64,000 nucleotides of DNA from contig DJQV01000015.1 of NCBI GenBank assembly GCA_002438805.1, positions 1 through 64,000 of the forward strand, written 5' to 3'. Origin of the DNA: Bacteroidales bacterium UBA6377 (GTDB lineage Bacteria > Bacteroidota > Bacteroidia > Bacteroidales > UBA932). Under the pieces are notes generated by a model that searched no databases, had not been told where the DNA came from, and worked only from the letters and a program-made list of their open reading frames with translations. Shown in pieces: positions 52,176 through 61,330 of this stretch. Each line of letters starts with the position of its first letter. The stretch's first letter is position 1. A program made the position numbers and the translations under genes.

Positions 52176-52684
52176 AACATTTTATCTGTTTTAACTTTTA
52201 AATCTTCTATACTTGAATTGTTCTCGATCACATAGTCCACGCGCGCAAGGTCGAAATACTGCAGGGCTCCACGCACGGCAGCGTCCGGGTTGCGTCCTTC
52301 CCTCAAGCTGCGCTCTGAGGTCACCAGCAGAACCCTGTCATACAGAGAATCGAACTGAGGCCTGTCCAGGGCGAGCGCCGACTCTATGAACAGAAGGCGC
52401 GAGGACTGCCCGTCTTTCCATCTCCCGATATCCTCAACCACAAGCGGATAAACAATACTTTCAAGCAATGTCCTGCGGCGGTCGTCCTTGAAGATGATGC
52501 AGATATCCTTCCATTCTATGCCTAGTGCCGTCTCTATACGGGACTTGAGCCCCGGCACAGAATCATACAGCGCCTTTGTCCTGGAGTCGCAGTCATATAC
52601 AGGCCAGCCGAGGGAGGAAAGATACCTGCACACCTCCGACTTGCCGCTGCCTATGGGTCCGGTGACAAGAACAGTTGTAGTCAT
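52160..52684 (-). CDS. coaE: dephospho-CoA kinase
   Basis: This 174-residue enzyme carries out the last step of coenzyme A synthesis. The P-loop is GPIGSGKSE, followed by YDCDSRTKALY in place of the usual DAD motif. It is somewhat shorter than typical CoaE (about 200). The ATG at 52684 overlaps the ybbR stop; a longer frame to 52735 is rejected as upstream of the P-loop start. Confidence 0.9.
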   Translation of the reverse strand: MTTTVLVTGPIGSGKSEVCRYLSSLGWPVYDCDSRTKALYDSVPGLKSRIETALGIEWKDICIIFKDDRRRTLLESIVYPLVVEDIGRWKDGQSSRLLFIESALALDRPQFDSLYDRVLLVTSERSLREGRNPDAAVRGALQYFDLARVDYVIENNSSIEDLKVKTDKMLCRLI

Positions 52685-53616
52685 TGCGTGGAAACCCTTA
52701 CTATGCAGTCGAACACCTCGGGAGACATCTTCCACGAGATCACACCCGCAGGAAGATCCTCAACCCGCGGGATGCAGCGCCCGGTTATGGACCCGGCGAA
52801 ATCATTGTAGTCCACATAGAACACAGCCTTCTTCGCAGGGTCCTGGCCTACCGGGAACACAAGGCGGAAATCCACCTCGGCCTTGGGCGGCAGGACTACA
52901 AGTTCAAGCCCACGGGGCACATTCCTCACCTGGATGTCCACCTCCGCTCCGGTCTCCACATAACGCGAGACCTCCATGGAATAGACGACCTGCGTCTCGG
53001 AAAGCCTGGTCCCGGAAGGGACCTCGAGTTTGACCTTGCCGTGCACACTGGTCCTCAAGCCCCACAGGTCCACGGGCCTGGTGAGGACATAGTCTATGCT
53101 TTCAAGCCTTGACGGCTCCCCATAGACAAGCACGGAGTCCGGACTCAAACTCATAGGATGCATAGGCATGTACTGCGCCTCGAACGTTAGGGCCTGCACC
53201 TTCCGGACAGGGACCTTTTTATAGGCCACCTCCTGGAACACGAACTTCGGAGCCTCGGAGATGAAAGATTCGACAGACACACCTTCACCGAAGATGGCGG
53301 CGGCATATTTGTAGAGATTGGATACCGGCAACTGAAAAACATTGCCGTCTTCCCGCCTGAAATCCGCAGCATCGAAGATCACCCGTTCCGGACGGCGATG
53401 ACGACGCGAAAGCCTAGCCTGCCGGAAGCCGGTGGCCTTGACCTGCGCCGTGATCGTGGCATCCGACGATGACACCCCCGCATGGCCGGGAAGATTGCTC
53501 TCAGCCACGACCGGCATGCTGACCATATTCACATAAGTCTGGGACAGATTGTGGATAAGCCAGATGCCGGACGAGAGAAGAAGGCAGAGCAGGAGCTGTA
53601 CCCAATGGCTCTTCAC
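52681..53616 (-). CDS. YbbR/CdaR-like envelope protein
   Basis: This 311-residue protein has one N-terminal membrane helix (LLLCLLLSSGIWLIHN) and then YbbR-type beta repeats. In Firmicutes CdaR regulates the diadenylate cyclase; whether that holds here is unknown since no cyclase gene is in the window. It sits between yajC and coaE with minimal spacing. Confidence 0.82.
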   Translation of the reverse strand: MKSHWVQLLLCLLLSSGIWLIHNLSQTYVNMVSMPVVAESNLPGHAGVSSSDATITAQVKATGFRQARLSRRHRRPERVIFDAADFRREDGNVFQLPVSNLYKYAAAIFGEGVSVESFISEAPKFVFQEVAYKKVPVRKVQALTFEAQYMPMHPMSLSPDSVLVYGEPSRLESIDYVLTRPVDLWGLRTSVHGKVKLEVPSGTRLSETQVVYSMEVSRYVETGAEVDIQVRNVPRGLELVVLPPKAEVDFRLVFPVGQDPAKKAVFYVDYNDFAGSITGRCIPRVEDLPAGVISWKMSPEVFDCIVRVSTQ

Positions 53617-53617
53617 C

Positions 53618-53956
53618 TTACTTCTTCTGCTGCGGCTGGGCAGGTACCTGATCGGACATGTCCTTCTGGATGGATGACTTGTCCACGCGGAGCTTCACCT
53701 CACCGTCCACCTTGACAAGGACGGTACGGTCGTCAACGTCGGCCACTACACCGTAGATGCCCCCCGCAGTCACCACCTTGTCACCCTTCTTGAGGGAGCG
53801 GCGCATCTCTTCAAGAGCCTTCTGCTGCTTGCGCTGCGGACGGATCATGAAAAACCACATGACGACGAAGATGAGGATGAGCATTATCCACATCGAGAGG
53901 CTGCTACCAGCTGAACCTGCGGCCGGAGCGGCAGTCTGCAAAAAGTTTGGAATCAT
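53618..53956 (-). CDS. yajC: preprotein translocase subunit YajC
   Basis: This 112-residue protein has one membrane helix (MWIMLILIFVVMWFFMI) followed by RPQRKQQKALEEM and a KGDKVVTAGGIYGVV domain, the standard YajC signature. It associates with SecDF and SecYEG. It lies 15 bases after nusB. Confidence 0.96.
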   Translation of the reverse strand: MIPNFLQTAAPAAGSAGSSLSMWIMLILIFVVMWFFMIRPQRKQQKALEEMRRSLKKGDKVVTAGGIYGVVADVDDRTVLVKVDGEVKLRVDKSSIQKDMSDQVPAQPQQKK

Positions 53957-53971
53957 TTTTATTCTATAATG

Positions 53972-54889
53972 TTAATGTTGATTGATCAATTTATCCAGCA
54001 GTCCGTTGACGAAAGCGCTGCTGTCAGGGGTACTGTAATATTTAGAAATCTCCACATACTCATTGATGATGATCCTCACAGGAGTCTGGGGGAACGCTTC
54101 AGCCTCTGCCTCGCCGCACACTATGAGCGCAAGATCCGTGGTGCAGAGCCGGTCACGGTTCCACTTCGGAGTCAGGTCGGCAACCTTTGAGGAGAAACGC
54201 TCAAACCCGCTGAAAGCCGTCCTTAGAAGGGTCATCGAGAACTGGTGGTCGTCGGAGTAGTTCTCCTTCCCGGAAAGCGAACTCTGGTAAAGCGGCGGGA
54301 GGCTCCACCTCTCCCCGTCCCCGAGAGTCCGTATACTGCGGCAGCACCAGCTCAGCGCGTACCCGAGGTCATCGTTCCAATATATGGACATCTCCTCAAG
54401 GATTTCTCCCAGGGCCTCGTTGTCCTCGAATTCCCTCTGGAAAATCTTTACCCAGAGTTTCGCATCCTCCTTGAGGCTGCTTTCCGGGCTTTCAAGGTAT
54501 TCCTTGAAGTATTTGCGCTCCCTTACAGTCTCATACAGACGGCGTATGAGCGCGTCGTGCTGGGACCATGAGAGTTTCTTCTTGGAGACTATCTTGGTGA
54601 AATCCGGATCTTCCGAAAGAAGAGGGGCGATACGGTTCTCCACAAACTTCATATTCGGGTTGAGCTCTTCCTGTGTCGGGTTGAACTTGGCCTTGGCGGC
54701 CTCTATACGGTTTGCGGCTTCTTCTGTGAGAGGCCCCGTGACGGAAAGCAGAAACAGATAAAGGTCTCTGGTAGACTCGCAGGCAAGCCCGAGAGTGGCC
54801 TCGGCCTCTTTGAGGGTCATACCGGGATTTTCCGCGTAACTGTATATGGTCTTGAATACCTTCGTACGGAGAATTCTGCGGTTGAGCAT
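53972..54889 (-). CDS. nusB: transcription antitermination factor NusB (long form)
   Basis: This protein of about 305 residues has NusB homology at the C-terminus (DLALIVCGEAEAEAF, VRIIINEYVEISKYYSTPDS). The long N-terminal extension is typical of Bacteroidota. NusB with NusE (S10) drives rRNA antitermination. The ATG at 54889 is preferred to a TTG four codons upstream. A -7 box lies 23 bases before it. Confidence 0.92.
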   Translation of the reverse strand: MLNRRILRTKVFKTIYSYAENPGMTLKEAEATLGLACESTRDLYLFLLSVTGPLTEEAANRIEAAKAKFNPTQEELNPNMKFVENRIAPLLSEDPDFTKIVSKKKLSWSQHDALIRRLYETVRERKYFKEYLESPESSLKEDAKLWVKIFQREFEDNEALGEILEEMSIYWNDDLGYALSWCCRSIRTLGDGERWSLPPLYQSSLSGKENYSDDHQFSMTLLRTAFSGFERFSSKVADLTPKWNRDRLCTTDLALIVCGEAEAEAFPQTPVRIIINEYVEISKYYSTPDSSAFVNGLLDKLINQH

Positions 54890-54912
54890 ACTTTCAAACA
54901 AAAATTAACGCA

Positions 54913-54920
54913 CAAAGATA
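54913..54920 (-). promoter_or_regulatory. -7 box of the nusB operon
   Basis: TATCTTTG on the minus strand, divergent from the DUF3276 promoter 22 bases away. Confidence 0.6.
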
Positions 54921-54942
54921 GCAAGTAATCCATAAATTGTTC

Positions 54943-54950
54943 TAATTTTG
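54943..54950 (+). promoter_or_regulatory. -7 box of the DUF3276 operon
   Basis: TAATTTTG, 26 bases before the ATG. Confidence 0.5.
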
Positions 54951-54976
54951 CAAAGCTAAAACAATAAAAAGTTGCT

Positions 54977-55321
54977 ATGTACAGAGATGATTATGACCAG
55001 TCAAGGTTTGACAGCCGCGACGGAGAGGATGTGTTCTCCAAGCCCGTTAGGGCGGGGAAGCGTACATATTTTTTTGACGTGAAGTCCACTAAGGGCAATA
55101 AGGACTACTACCTTACGATAACCGAGAGCAAGCGCAGGAGCAACCCCGACGGGAGCTTCACCTACGACAAGCATAAGATTTTCCTCTATAAGGAGGATTT
55201 CGAGAAATTCGCAGAAGGTCTGGGCGAGGTGATCGCCTACATCAAGGACAACTGCTTCCACGGCGAGATCCCGCAGAGGAGCTCCGAAGACGGCGCCGAT
55301 TTCGGGCAAGAGGAATATTGA
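54977..55321 (+). CDS. DUF3276 (PUR-alpha-like) nucleic-acid-binding protein
   Basis: This 114-residue protein has the PUR-like core (FSKPVRAGKRTYFFDVKSTK, DYYLTITESKRR, KIFLYKEDFEKF). The family is common in Bacteroidota and spirochaetes and binds single-stranded nucleic acid. Its stop shares a base with the next ATG (TGATG), so translation is coupled to the amidohydrolase. Confidence 0.88.
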   Translation: MYRDDYDQSRFDSRDGEDVFSKPVRAGKRTYFFDVKSTKGNKDYYLTITESKRRSNPDGSFTYDKHKIFLYKEDFEKFAEGLGEVIAYIKDNCFHGEIPQRSSEDGADFGQEEY

Positions 55322-56607
55322 TGGGCGCCATACTTCTCAAGGACATCACCTTAGAAGGCTCGCGGAAAGACATACTCATAAACAACGGTCTGATATCCAA
55401 GATTGAGCCTTCCGGCTCGTGTGCAGACTGGAACCTTGCCGGGGACATAGAGATCATGGATTGTTCCGGCAAGGTTGCCATACCCGGATTCATCAACATG
55501 CACACCCACTCCCCCATGTCGCTGATGCGCGGACTTGGCGAGGACATGCTGTTCCCGGAATGGCTTGACACGATATGGAAAGCCGAAGAGAGCATTGATG
55601 CCGAGTATGTCTACTGGGCCACCAAAGTCTCCTGCATCGAGATGATCAGGACCGGCACCACCACTTTCAACGACCAGTACTGGTTCTTCGACGCTTCAGT
55701 CAAGGCCGCCACGGAGATGGGGCTCCGGATAGCCACCGGCTACGACATCATGGACAAAGGCGACCCGGAAGAATCAGAGAGGCAGAAAGCCCACTGCGAA
55801 GCCAAGAGCGGGCCCTACCTCTCGGGAGGGGTTCCCGGGCTCATATACGAACTGGCCTTCCACGCCATATACTCCGTACGCGAGGAGATGATGCTCTGGG
55901 CAGCGGAATACGCAAGGAAGCATTCGCTCAACCTGCACATACACCTAAGCGAGACACGCAAAGAGGTGGAGGACTGCAAGGCCGCCCACGGAGGTCTCAC
56001 CCCTGTGGAGTACCTTGACCGTCTCGGGATTCTCTCCCCCGCCGTGATAGCCGCGCACACCCTGTGGGTGACCCCGCACGACATCGAGATCCTCGCCCGG
56101 AGAGGGGTCAACTGCGTGCACAACATCAACTCCAACGCCAAACTCGCCTCCGGATACAAATTCCTCTACAATGAGATGAGGGATGCCGGGATCAACCTCT
56201 GCCTCGGAACTGACGGCTGCGCCTCGTCCAACAACCTCGACATGCTCGAGGCCATGAAGACAAGCGCCATCTTCCAGAAGGCATGGAGGGAAGACCCTTC
56301 CGCCCTTCCGCTCCCGGAACTACTGGACATGGCCACGGTCAACGGAGCTAGGGCCCTCAAATTCAACAGCGGCAAGATCGAGACCGGCAAATGCGCCGAC
56401 ATCTGCATCATCGACACGGCCAACACCTTCTTCCTCTCAGACGGCCCATTCCTTGCAAACCTCGTCTATTCGGCCCATTCCGACTGCATCGACTCGCTCA
56501 TCTGCAACGGACGTTTCCTAATGAGACACAGGGAGATAGAAGACGAGGAAGAAATTCTTTCCCAAGCCCGGAAAGTACTCTCAAGAATCAACAAAAGACT
56601 TTTTTAA
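55321..56607 (+). CDS. amidohydrolase, probable purine/MTA-SAH deaminase
   Basis: This 428-residue metal-dependent deaminase has the metal ligands NMHTHS, HIHLSE, AAHTLW and GTDGCASSNN. The closest named groups are the 5-methylthioadenosine/S-adenosylhomocysteine deaminases and related purine deaminases. A purine nucleoside phosphorylase 3 bases downstream supports a salvage role. The start at 55321 follows an upstream TTG that would add one residue. Confidence 0.88.
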   Translation: MGAILLKDITLEGSRKDILINNGLISKIEPSGSCADWNLAGDIEIMDCSGKVAIPGFINMHTHSPMSLMRGLGEDMLFPEWLDTIWKAEESIDAEYVYWATKVSCIEMIRTGTTTFNDQYWFFDASVKAATEMGLRIATGYDIMDKGDPEESERQKAHCEAKSGPYLSGGVPGLIYELAFHAIYSVREEMMLWAAEYARKHSLNLHIHLSETRKEVEDCKAAHGGLTPVEYLDRLGILSPAVIAAHTLWVTPHDIEILARRGVNCVHNINSNAKLASGYKFLYNEMRDAGINLCLGTDGCASSNNLDMLEAMKTSAIFQKAWREDPSALPLPELLDMATVNGARALKFNSGKIETGKCADICIIDTANTFFLSDGPFLANLVYSAHSDCIDSLICNGRFLMRHREIEDEEEILSQARKVLSRINKRLF

Positions 56608-56610
56608 TAT

Positions 56611-57438
56611 ATGGACGACAGAATCAAAAGGATCCATGATGCCGCGGACCATATAAGCGCCGCCATCAGCGGACATATCCCGGAGATCGGGATAGTGCTC
56701 GGAAGCGGGCTCGGAAGACTCGCCGACCGGATAGGGCAGCAGACAGTCATACCTTACAGCCAGATACCGGGGTTCCCCGTATCGACGGCTGTCGGACACA
56801 AGGGCAACTTCATCTTCGGGCAGCTCGGCGGCAAGCAGGTCATTGCCATGCAGGGCCGTTTCCATTACTATGAGGGCTACCCGATGGACCTTGTCACCAT
56901 CGGCATACGGGTCATGAAAACCCTCGGGGTAAAATACCTTTTCGTATCCAACGCCGCCGGGGCCTGCAACCCGGACTTCAAAGTCGGAGACCTGATCATA
57001 ATCAGGGATCACATCAGCATGATGCCGAACCCCCTGATAGGCCCGAACATGGATGAATTCGGACCGCGTTTCCCCGACATGACCTGCGCCTACGACCTCA
57101 AGCTCCAGGCCCTTGCGGAGAACATCTGCAACGGGATGGGCATCCCGGTCAAGAAAGGCGTCTATTTCGGCAGCACCGGACCTACCTACGAGACCCCGGC
57201 GGAAGTCCGCTTCTACCACTCCGTCGGAGCCGACCTTGTGGGGATGTCAACCATACCTGAAGTCATAGTGGCCCGCCACTGTGGGATCAGGGTATTCGGC
57301 ATGTCAGTAGTCACCAACAAGTCAAATTTCATCAATATAGAAAACAACTTCAACGACGGGGATGACGTTGTAAAGCAGGCTGACATGGCGGCAGAACGCA
57401 TGTCGGACCTCTTCACGAGGATGATTTCAGCCATCTGA
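56611..57438 (+). CDS. purine nucleoside phosphorylase
   Basis: This 275-residue trimeric-type PNP has the phosphate loop VLGSGLGRL, FHYYEGYP, SNAAGACNP and the base-contact region TYETPAEVRF with Asn in VVTNKSNF. It cleaves inosine- or guanosine-type nucleosides. With the upstream amidohydrolase it could convert deaminated adenosine compounds to free base. A bidirectional terminator follows. Confidence 0.93.
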   Translation: MDDRIKRIHDAADHISAAISGHIPEIGIVLGSGLGRLADRIGQQTVIPYSQIPGFPVSTAVGHKGNFIFGQLGGKQVIAMQGRFHYYEGYPMDLVTIGIRVMKTLGVKYLFVSNAAGACNPDFKVGDLIIIRDHISMMPNPLIGPNMDEFGPRFPDMTCAYDLKLQALAENICNGMGIPVKKGVYFGSTGPTYETPAEVRFYHSVGADLVGMSTIPEVIVARHCGIRVFGMSVVTNKSNFINIENNFNDGDDVVKQADMAAERMSDLFTRMISAI

Positions 57439-57453
57439 CCCCATCTCATGCCC

Positions 57454-57492
57454 AAAAAGCCGGGCCTGCGGAGATGCAGGCCCGGCTTTTTT
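57454..57492. terminator. bidirectional terminator
   Basis: AAAAA, GCCGGGCCTGC (57459-57469), 6-base loop, GCAGGCCCGGC (57476-57486), TTTTTT. It serves the convergent PNP and dsbD genes. Confidence 0.92.
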
Positions 57493-57507
57493 CATCAACT
57501 GTATCCC

Positions 57508-59265
57508 CTATTCTGAAAGGAAGTCAAGATAAGCTTCAACATCCAGATTGTAGGCTCTCGGGCCTTTGAGGATGTTACCGTCCTGGTCCAGAATGAAATA
57601 ATTCGGCTGTGAATTGACCCCGAAACGCTTGAGGGCAATGTAAGAATTGACCCTTCCGACCTCCTTGAGAACCTTGCCGCTGTCGTTTGTGATCCAGCGT
57701 GATTCCGGCAGGGCGGACTTGTCATCCACATAGAGAGCTGCAATTACAAAATCTTCCCTGAGCGAACGCAGCACAGCCGGGTCGGACCATACTCTGGCCT
57801 CCATCTCACGGCAGTTGACGCAGCCGTGTCCTGTAATGTCCACGAATACGCGCTTCCCGCTCTTCCTGGCGGCCACCAGAGCATCATCGACGTTGTCGTA
57901 AGCCTTCAACCCATGGGCAAGAGTAAGCATGCCGGCACTCTCAGATGCATCATCTCCCCCAGAAGTTACGCTTACGGATGACTCGGAGAGAACGAAATCC
58001 TGTGTCTCCAAGGGCGGCAGGTACCCTGAGAGAGCCTTGAGCGGTGCGCCCCACATCCCCGGAATCATATAAACCACAAAAGTGAAGCATACGATGGACA
58101 GGGCCAGCCTCTTGACAGACAGGTACTCCATCGGCGAATCATTCTTGAACCTGAGCTTGCCGAGAAGGTACAGCCCGAGCAGGGTGAACACCACTATCCA
58201 GACCGCCAGATACACTTCCCTGTCAAGGATGTGCCAATGATATGTCTGGTCCGCAACACTCAGGAACTTCAGCCCGAGGGCCACCTCGATGAAGCCGAGC
58301 ACCACCTTGACCGAATTGAGCCATCCGCCGCTCTTCGGAAGTTTCTTGAGCAGGGAAGGGAACAGGGCAAGCAAGGTGAACGGCAGGGCGAAAGCCACGC
58401 TGAACGCAAACATCGTGACCATCGGTACCCAGAACTCTCCCTGTGTGCTCTTAATGAGGACTGTCCCCACTATAGGGCCGGTGCAACTGAAGCTTACAAG
58501 GACAAGAGTCAGGGCAAGAAAGAAAATCCCGCCGAGCCCCTTGCCGTCGCTCTTCTTGTCCGCCCCGTTTGTCCACTTGGACGGCAGAGTGATCTCAAAC
58601 GCCCCGAAGAAGCTGGCAGCAAACACCATGAACACTATAAAGAAAATGATATTCGGAAGCCAGTGCGTCGCAAGCCAGTTGAAGATATCAGCCGTGACAC
58701 CGCTGCCGCCTACAATCCACGTGACCCCGATTATGACAGAAATCGGCACAGTGTAGAGAAGGACGATGAAAAGCCCGTACATGAACGCCTTGAAACGCCC
58801 TTTTGCAGGAGTCTCGCTGCCTTTCATGAAGAAAGAGACCGTCATCGGCACCATCGGGAACACGCATGGAGTGAGGAGCATGGCGAATCCCCACAGTATA
58901 GCCTCAAGTATCAGAGACCACAGAGGGGCCTGTGTCCCCTGGGGCGCAGCAGAAGGGGAAGATGCTGCAACCACGCTTGGCCCAGAAACCTTTGCAGGAG
59001 CAGCCTGCACGGAAGATGAAGCGCCGCCGAAAGACGGGACAGATGATGATTTGAGGTAATGATCAAACTCAAACTCCTCAGGTGAGAAACAGTCGTTGCC
59101 CTGACAGGATGAGATGTCCACCGTGCCGTAGACATGGTCCACACCCTTGCGTATATCCCCCGTGAGCACAATCCGGCTGCCGGACGGAGACTCTTCAACC
59201 TCCGACTTCCAGGTCACGTTAGGCGAGACCTGGAGCAGAGACAATGATATCAAAAGCCCGAGCAT
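57508..59265 (-). CDS. dsbD: thiol:disulfide interchange protein DsbD-like
   Basis: This 585-residue protein has a signal peptide, a short N-terminal periplasmic domain with SSCQGNDCF, and a membrane domain whose two redox cysteines sit in LLTPCVFPMVP and FSCTGPIVG. The C-terminal thioredoxin domain has CVNC (C482, C485). It carries electrons from cytoplasmic thioredoxin to the periplasm. It follows rny after 4 bases. Confidence 0.93.
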   Translation of the reverse strand: MLGLLISLSLLQVSPNVTWKSEVEESPSGSRIVLTGDIRKGVDHVYGTVDISSCQGNDCFSPEEFEFDHYLKSSSVPSFGGASSSVQAAPAKVSGPSVVAASSPSAAPQGTQAPLWSLILEAILWGFAMLLTPCVFPMVPMTVSFFMKGSETPAKGRFKAFMYGLFIVLLYTVPISVIIGVTWIVGGSGVTADIFNWLATHWLPNIIFFIVFMVFAASFFGAFEITLPSKWTNGADKKSDGKGLGGIFFLALTLVLVSFSCTGPIVGTVLIKSTQGEFWVPMVTMFAFSVAFALPFTLLALFPSLLKKLPKSGGWLNSVKVVLGFIEVALGLKFLSVADQTYHWHILDREVYLAVWIVVFTLLGLYLLGKLRFKNDSPMEYLSVKRLALSIVCFTFVVYMIPGMWGAPLKALSGYLPPLETQDFVLSESSVSVTSGGDDASESAGMLTLAHGLKAYDNVDDALVAARKSGKRVFVDITGHGCVNCREMEARVWSDPAVLRSLREDFVIAALYVDDKSALPESRWITNDSGKVLKEVGRVNSYIALKRFGVNSQPNYFILDQDGNILKGPRAYNLDVEAYLDFLSE

Positions 59266-59269
59266 GACA

Positions 59270-60808
59270 CTACTTGGCTATAGCCACTGAACGGGTCTCC
59301 CTGATGACAGTAATCTTGACCTGTCCAGGATATGTCATCTCATCCTGGATGCGCTGGGCGATGTCCACAGAGAGACGGGCTGCCTGCTCATCAGAAACCT
59401 CTTCCGCCCCGACAATGACACGGAGTTCACGGCCGGCCTGGATGGCATAGGACTTGGTCACTCCCGGATATGAGGCTGCAAGATCCTCCATGCCCTTGAG
59501 ACGCTTGATATAAGACTCTATCACTTCCCTGCGGGCTCCCGGACGGGCGCCGGAAATGGCGTCTGCGACAAGGACAAGCGGAGCATAAATGGATGTCATC
59601 TCCATCTCCTCATGGTGTGCACCGATGGCGTTGCAGACCTCCGGACGCTCCTTGTACTGCTCAGCAAGTTTGGCACCCAAGATGGCATGAGGATACTCAG
59701 GTTCGCTGTCACTCACCTTGCCTATATCATGCAGGAGGCCGGCACGGCGGGCAATCTTAGGATTAAGCCCCAATTCAGCTGCCATGATGGCGCAGATGTT
59801 GGCCACTTCGCGGGAGTGCTGCAGAAGGTTCTGTCCGTAGGAAGAACGGTACTTCATGCGGCCTATGAGCTTGACGAGCTCGATATTGAGCCCGTGGATG
59901 CCGAGATCGATGCATGTCCTCTTTCCTGTCTCAAGTATCTCGTCTTCGAGCTGCTTGCTCACCTTGGCCACCACCTCTTCGATACGCGCCGGATGGATAC
60001 GTCCATCAATGACCAGCTGGTGCAGAGAAAGACGCGCTATCTCCCTGCGGACAGGATCGAAAGCGGAGATAAGGATAGCATCCGGAGTGTCGTCAACCAC
60101 GATCTCGACTCCTGTCGCGGCCTCAAGCGCACGGATATTGCGGCCTTCACGTCCGATGATACGTCCTTTCACCTCATCGTTCTCGATAGGGAAGGTTGTC
60201 ACGGCGTTCTCGATGGCAGTCTCGGTAGCCGTACGCTGGATGGTGTTGATCACTATCCGTTTGGCCTCTTTGGCGGCATTCAGCCTCGCCTCGTCCATGG
60301 TGTCGTTGATATAGGCCTGCGCCTCTGAGCGGGCCTCGGCCTTCATGTTCTCGACAAGCATCTTCTTGGCCTCCTCGGCACTCATCCCGGCCACATTCTC
60401 CAGTTCCTTGTTGACCTGTGCCGTTATCCTGTCGCACTCCTCAAGCTTGGCATCAAGCTTCTGCCTCTGGGCATTGAGCTGGCCTTTCTGGGAATCGAGA
60501 TCGCGCTGCCTGCGGTTCAACTCGCCGGCCTGCTGGTTGAGCTGGCCCTCGCGGGACTTGATATTGTTTTCGCGGTCACGGAGTTCCGAATTCTTGGCAT
60601 TGACTTCCTTTTCATGCTCGCTCTTGAGCTGGAGGAACTTCTCCTTGGCCTGCAGGATCTTCTGCTGCTTGATATTTTCAGCATCGTTCTTAGCCTTCTC
60701 TATTATGGCATCCGCCTTACCGGCAGACAATTTGCGGGAGATCAGCATATATACTCCCACCCCTATAGCTGCGCCGGCAATCGCCGCAAGAATATAGTAT
60801 ATCAACAT
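59270..60808 (-). CDS. rny: ribonuclease Y
   Basis: This 512-residue membrane-anchored endoribonuclease initiates mRNA decay. The order is an N-terminal helix (YILAAIAGAAIGVGVYM), a long coiled coil (residues about 25-170), a KH domain (IIGREGRNIRALEAATG) and an HD domain with LLHDIGK. A TATATTTG box only 4 bases upstream of the ATG (60813-60820) implies a leaderless transcript, unless another promoter is used. Confidence 0.96.
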   Translation of the reverse strand: MLIYYILAAIAGAAIGVGVYMLISRKLSAGKADAIIEKAKNDAENIKQQKILQAKEKFLQLKSEHEKEVNAKNSELRDRENNIKSREGQLNQQAGELNRRQRDLDSQKGQLNAQRQKLDAKLEECDRITAQVNKELENVAGMSAEEAKKMLVENMKAEARSEAQAYINDTMDEARLNAAKEAKRIVINTIQRTATETAIENAVTTFPIENDEVKGRIIGREGRNIRALEAATGVEIVVDDTPDAILISAFDPVRREIARLSLHQLVIDGRIHPARIEEVVAKVSKQLEDEILETGKRTCIDLGIHGLNIELVKLIGRMKYRSSYGQNLLQHSREVANICAIMAAELGLNPKIARRAGLLHDIGKVSDSEPEYPHAILGAKLAEQYKERPEVCNAIGAHHEEMEMTSIYAPLVLVADAISGARPGARREVIESYIKRLKGMEDLAASYPGVTKSYAIQAGRELRVIVGAEEVSDEQAARLSVDIAQRIQDEMTYPGQVKITVIRETRSVAIAK

Positions 60809-60812
60809 AACA

Positions 60813-60820
60813 CAAATATA
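60813..60820 (-). promoter_or_regulatory. possible -7 box directly before rny
   Basis: TATATTTG on the minus strand, four bases before the ATG. Confidence 0.4.
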
Positions 60821-60839
60821 TAATTAAATAATATTCAAC

Positions 60840-60879
60840 AAAAAACAGTGTCAGCACACATACCGCATGCAGACACTGT
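60840..60879 (-). terminator. terminator downstream of the 6S RNA
   Basis: On the minus strand ACAGTGTC, a 19-base loop, GACACTGT, then six T. It separates the zapA/6S unit from rny. Confidence 0.8.
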
Positions 60880-60885
60880 ATCTCT

Positions 60886-61041
60886 TAAAAAGCCGTCAGC
60901 CGAACTTTCAGAAAAACCTCTGAATAAGATTTGGGCTCCGTTCTGTATCGGGCTTCCCGTCTGAGCGGGCCTGCCTTCCCCGGACCGAGTGGACCCTGTT
61001 CCGAAGAACTTGTTGTTTTCAGAAGATGGGCCTGACGGCTA
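60886..61041 (-). ncRNA. ssrS: probable 6S RNA
   Basis: On the minus strand a closing stem AGCCGTCAG (61032-61040) pairs with CTGACGGCT (60891-60899) and is followed by TTTTT. The interior is a long, interrupted hairpin with an apical CCCG-CTCAGA-CGGG stem. Length of about 155-160 bases, overall rod shape, and position next to zapA and rny agree with 6S RNA, which binds RNA polymerase. The call is by structure and context, not sequence alignment. Its 5' end overlaps the zapA stop codon. Confidence 0.7.
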
Positions 61042-61329
61042 TCTTTTATCAGTTTCCTCCAAATATGAACTCAACTCCGAAGAGAGTGAACTTACCTCCG
61101 CTCCCATCTGAGAGAGTCTCGCTTTCATATAAAACTTCCCCACAGCCTCCTGGACAGCTACAAACGCGAATTTGTCCACAATATCCGTCTCCACGAATTT
61201 CTCATTGAATCTGTCCAGCATCTCGTTCACATCCCGTGCCGCGAGACGCATCAACTGCTCCTGCTCTTCGGAGGCCGCCGTGAGGGAATACTCCTTGCCG
61301 GCAATCTTCAATTTGACGCTCTGCCCCAT
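61039..61329 (-). CDS. zapA: cell division protein ZapA
   Basis: This 96-residue protein has the N-terminal ZapA fold (VKLKIAGKEYSLTA) and a C-terminal coiled coil (SQMGAEVSSLSSELSSYLEE). It crosslinks FtsZ filaments at midcell. It begins one base after the upstream coiled-coil gene, and its TAG stop is also the first bases of the predicted 6S RNA. Confidence 0.9.
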   Translation of the reverse strand: MGQSVKLKIAGKEYSLTAASEEQEQLMRLAARDVNEMLDRFNEKFVETDIVDKFAFVAVQEAVGKFYMKARLSQMGAEVSSLSSELSSYLEETDKR

Positions 61330-61330
61330 A

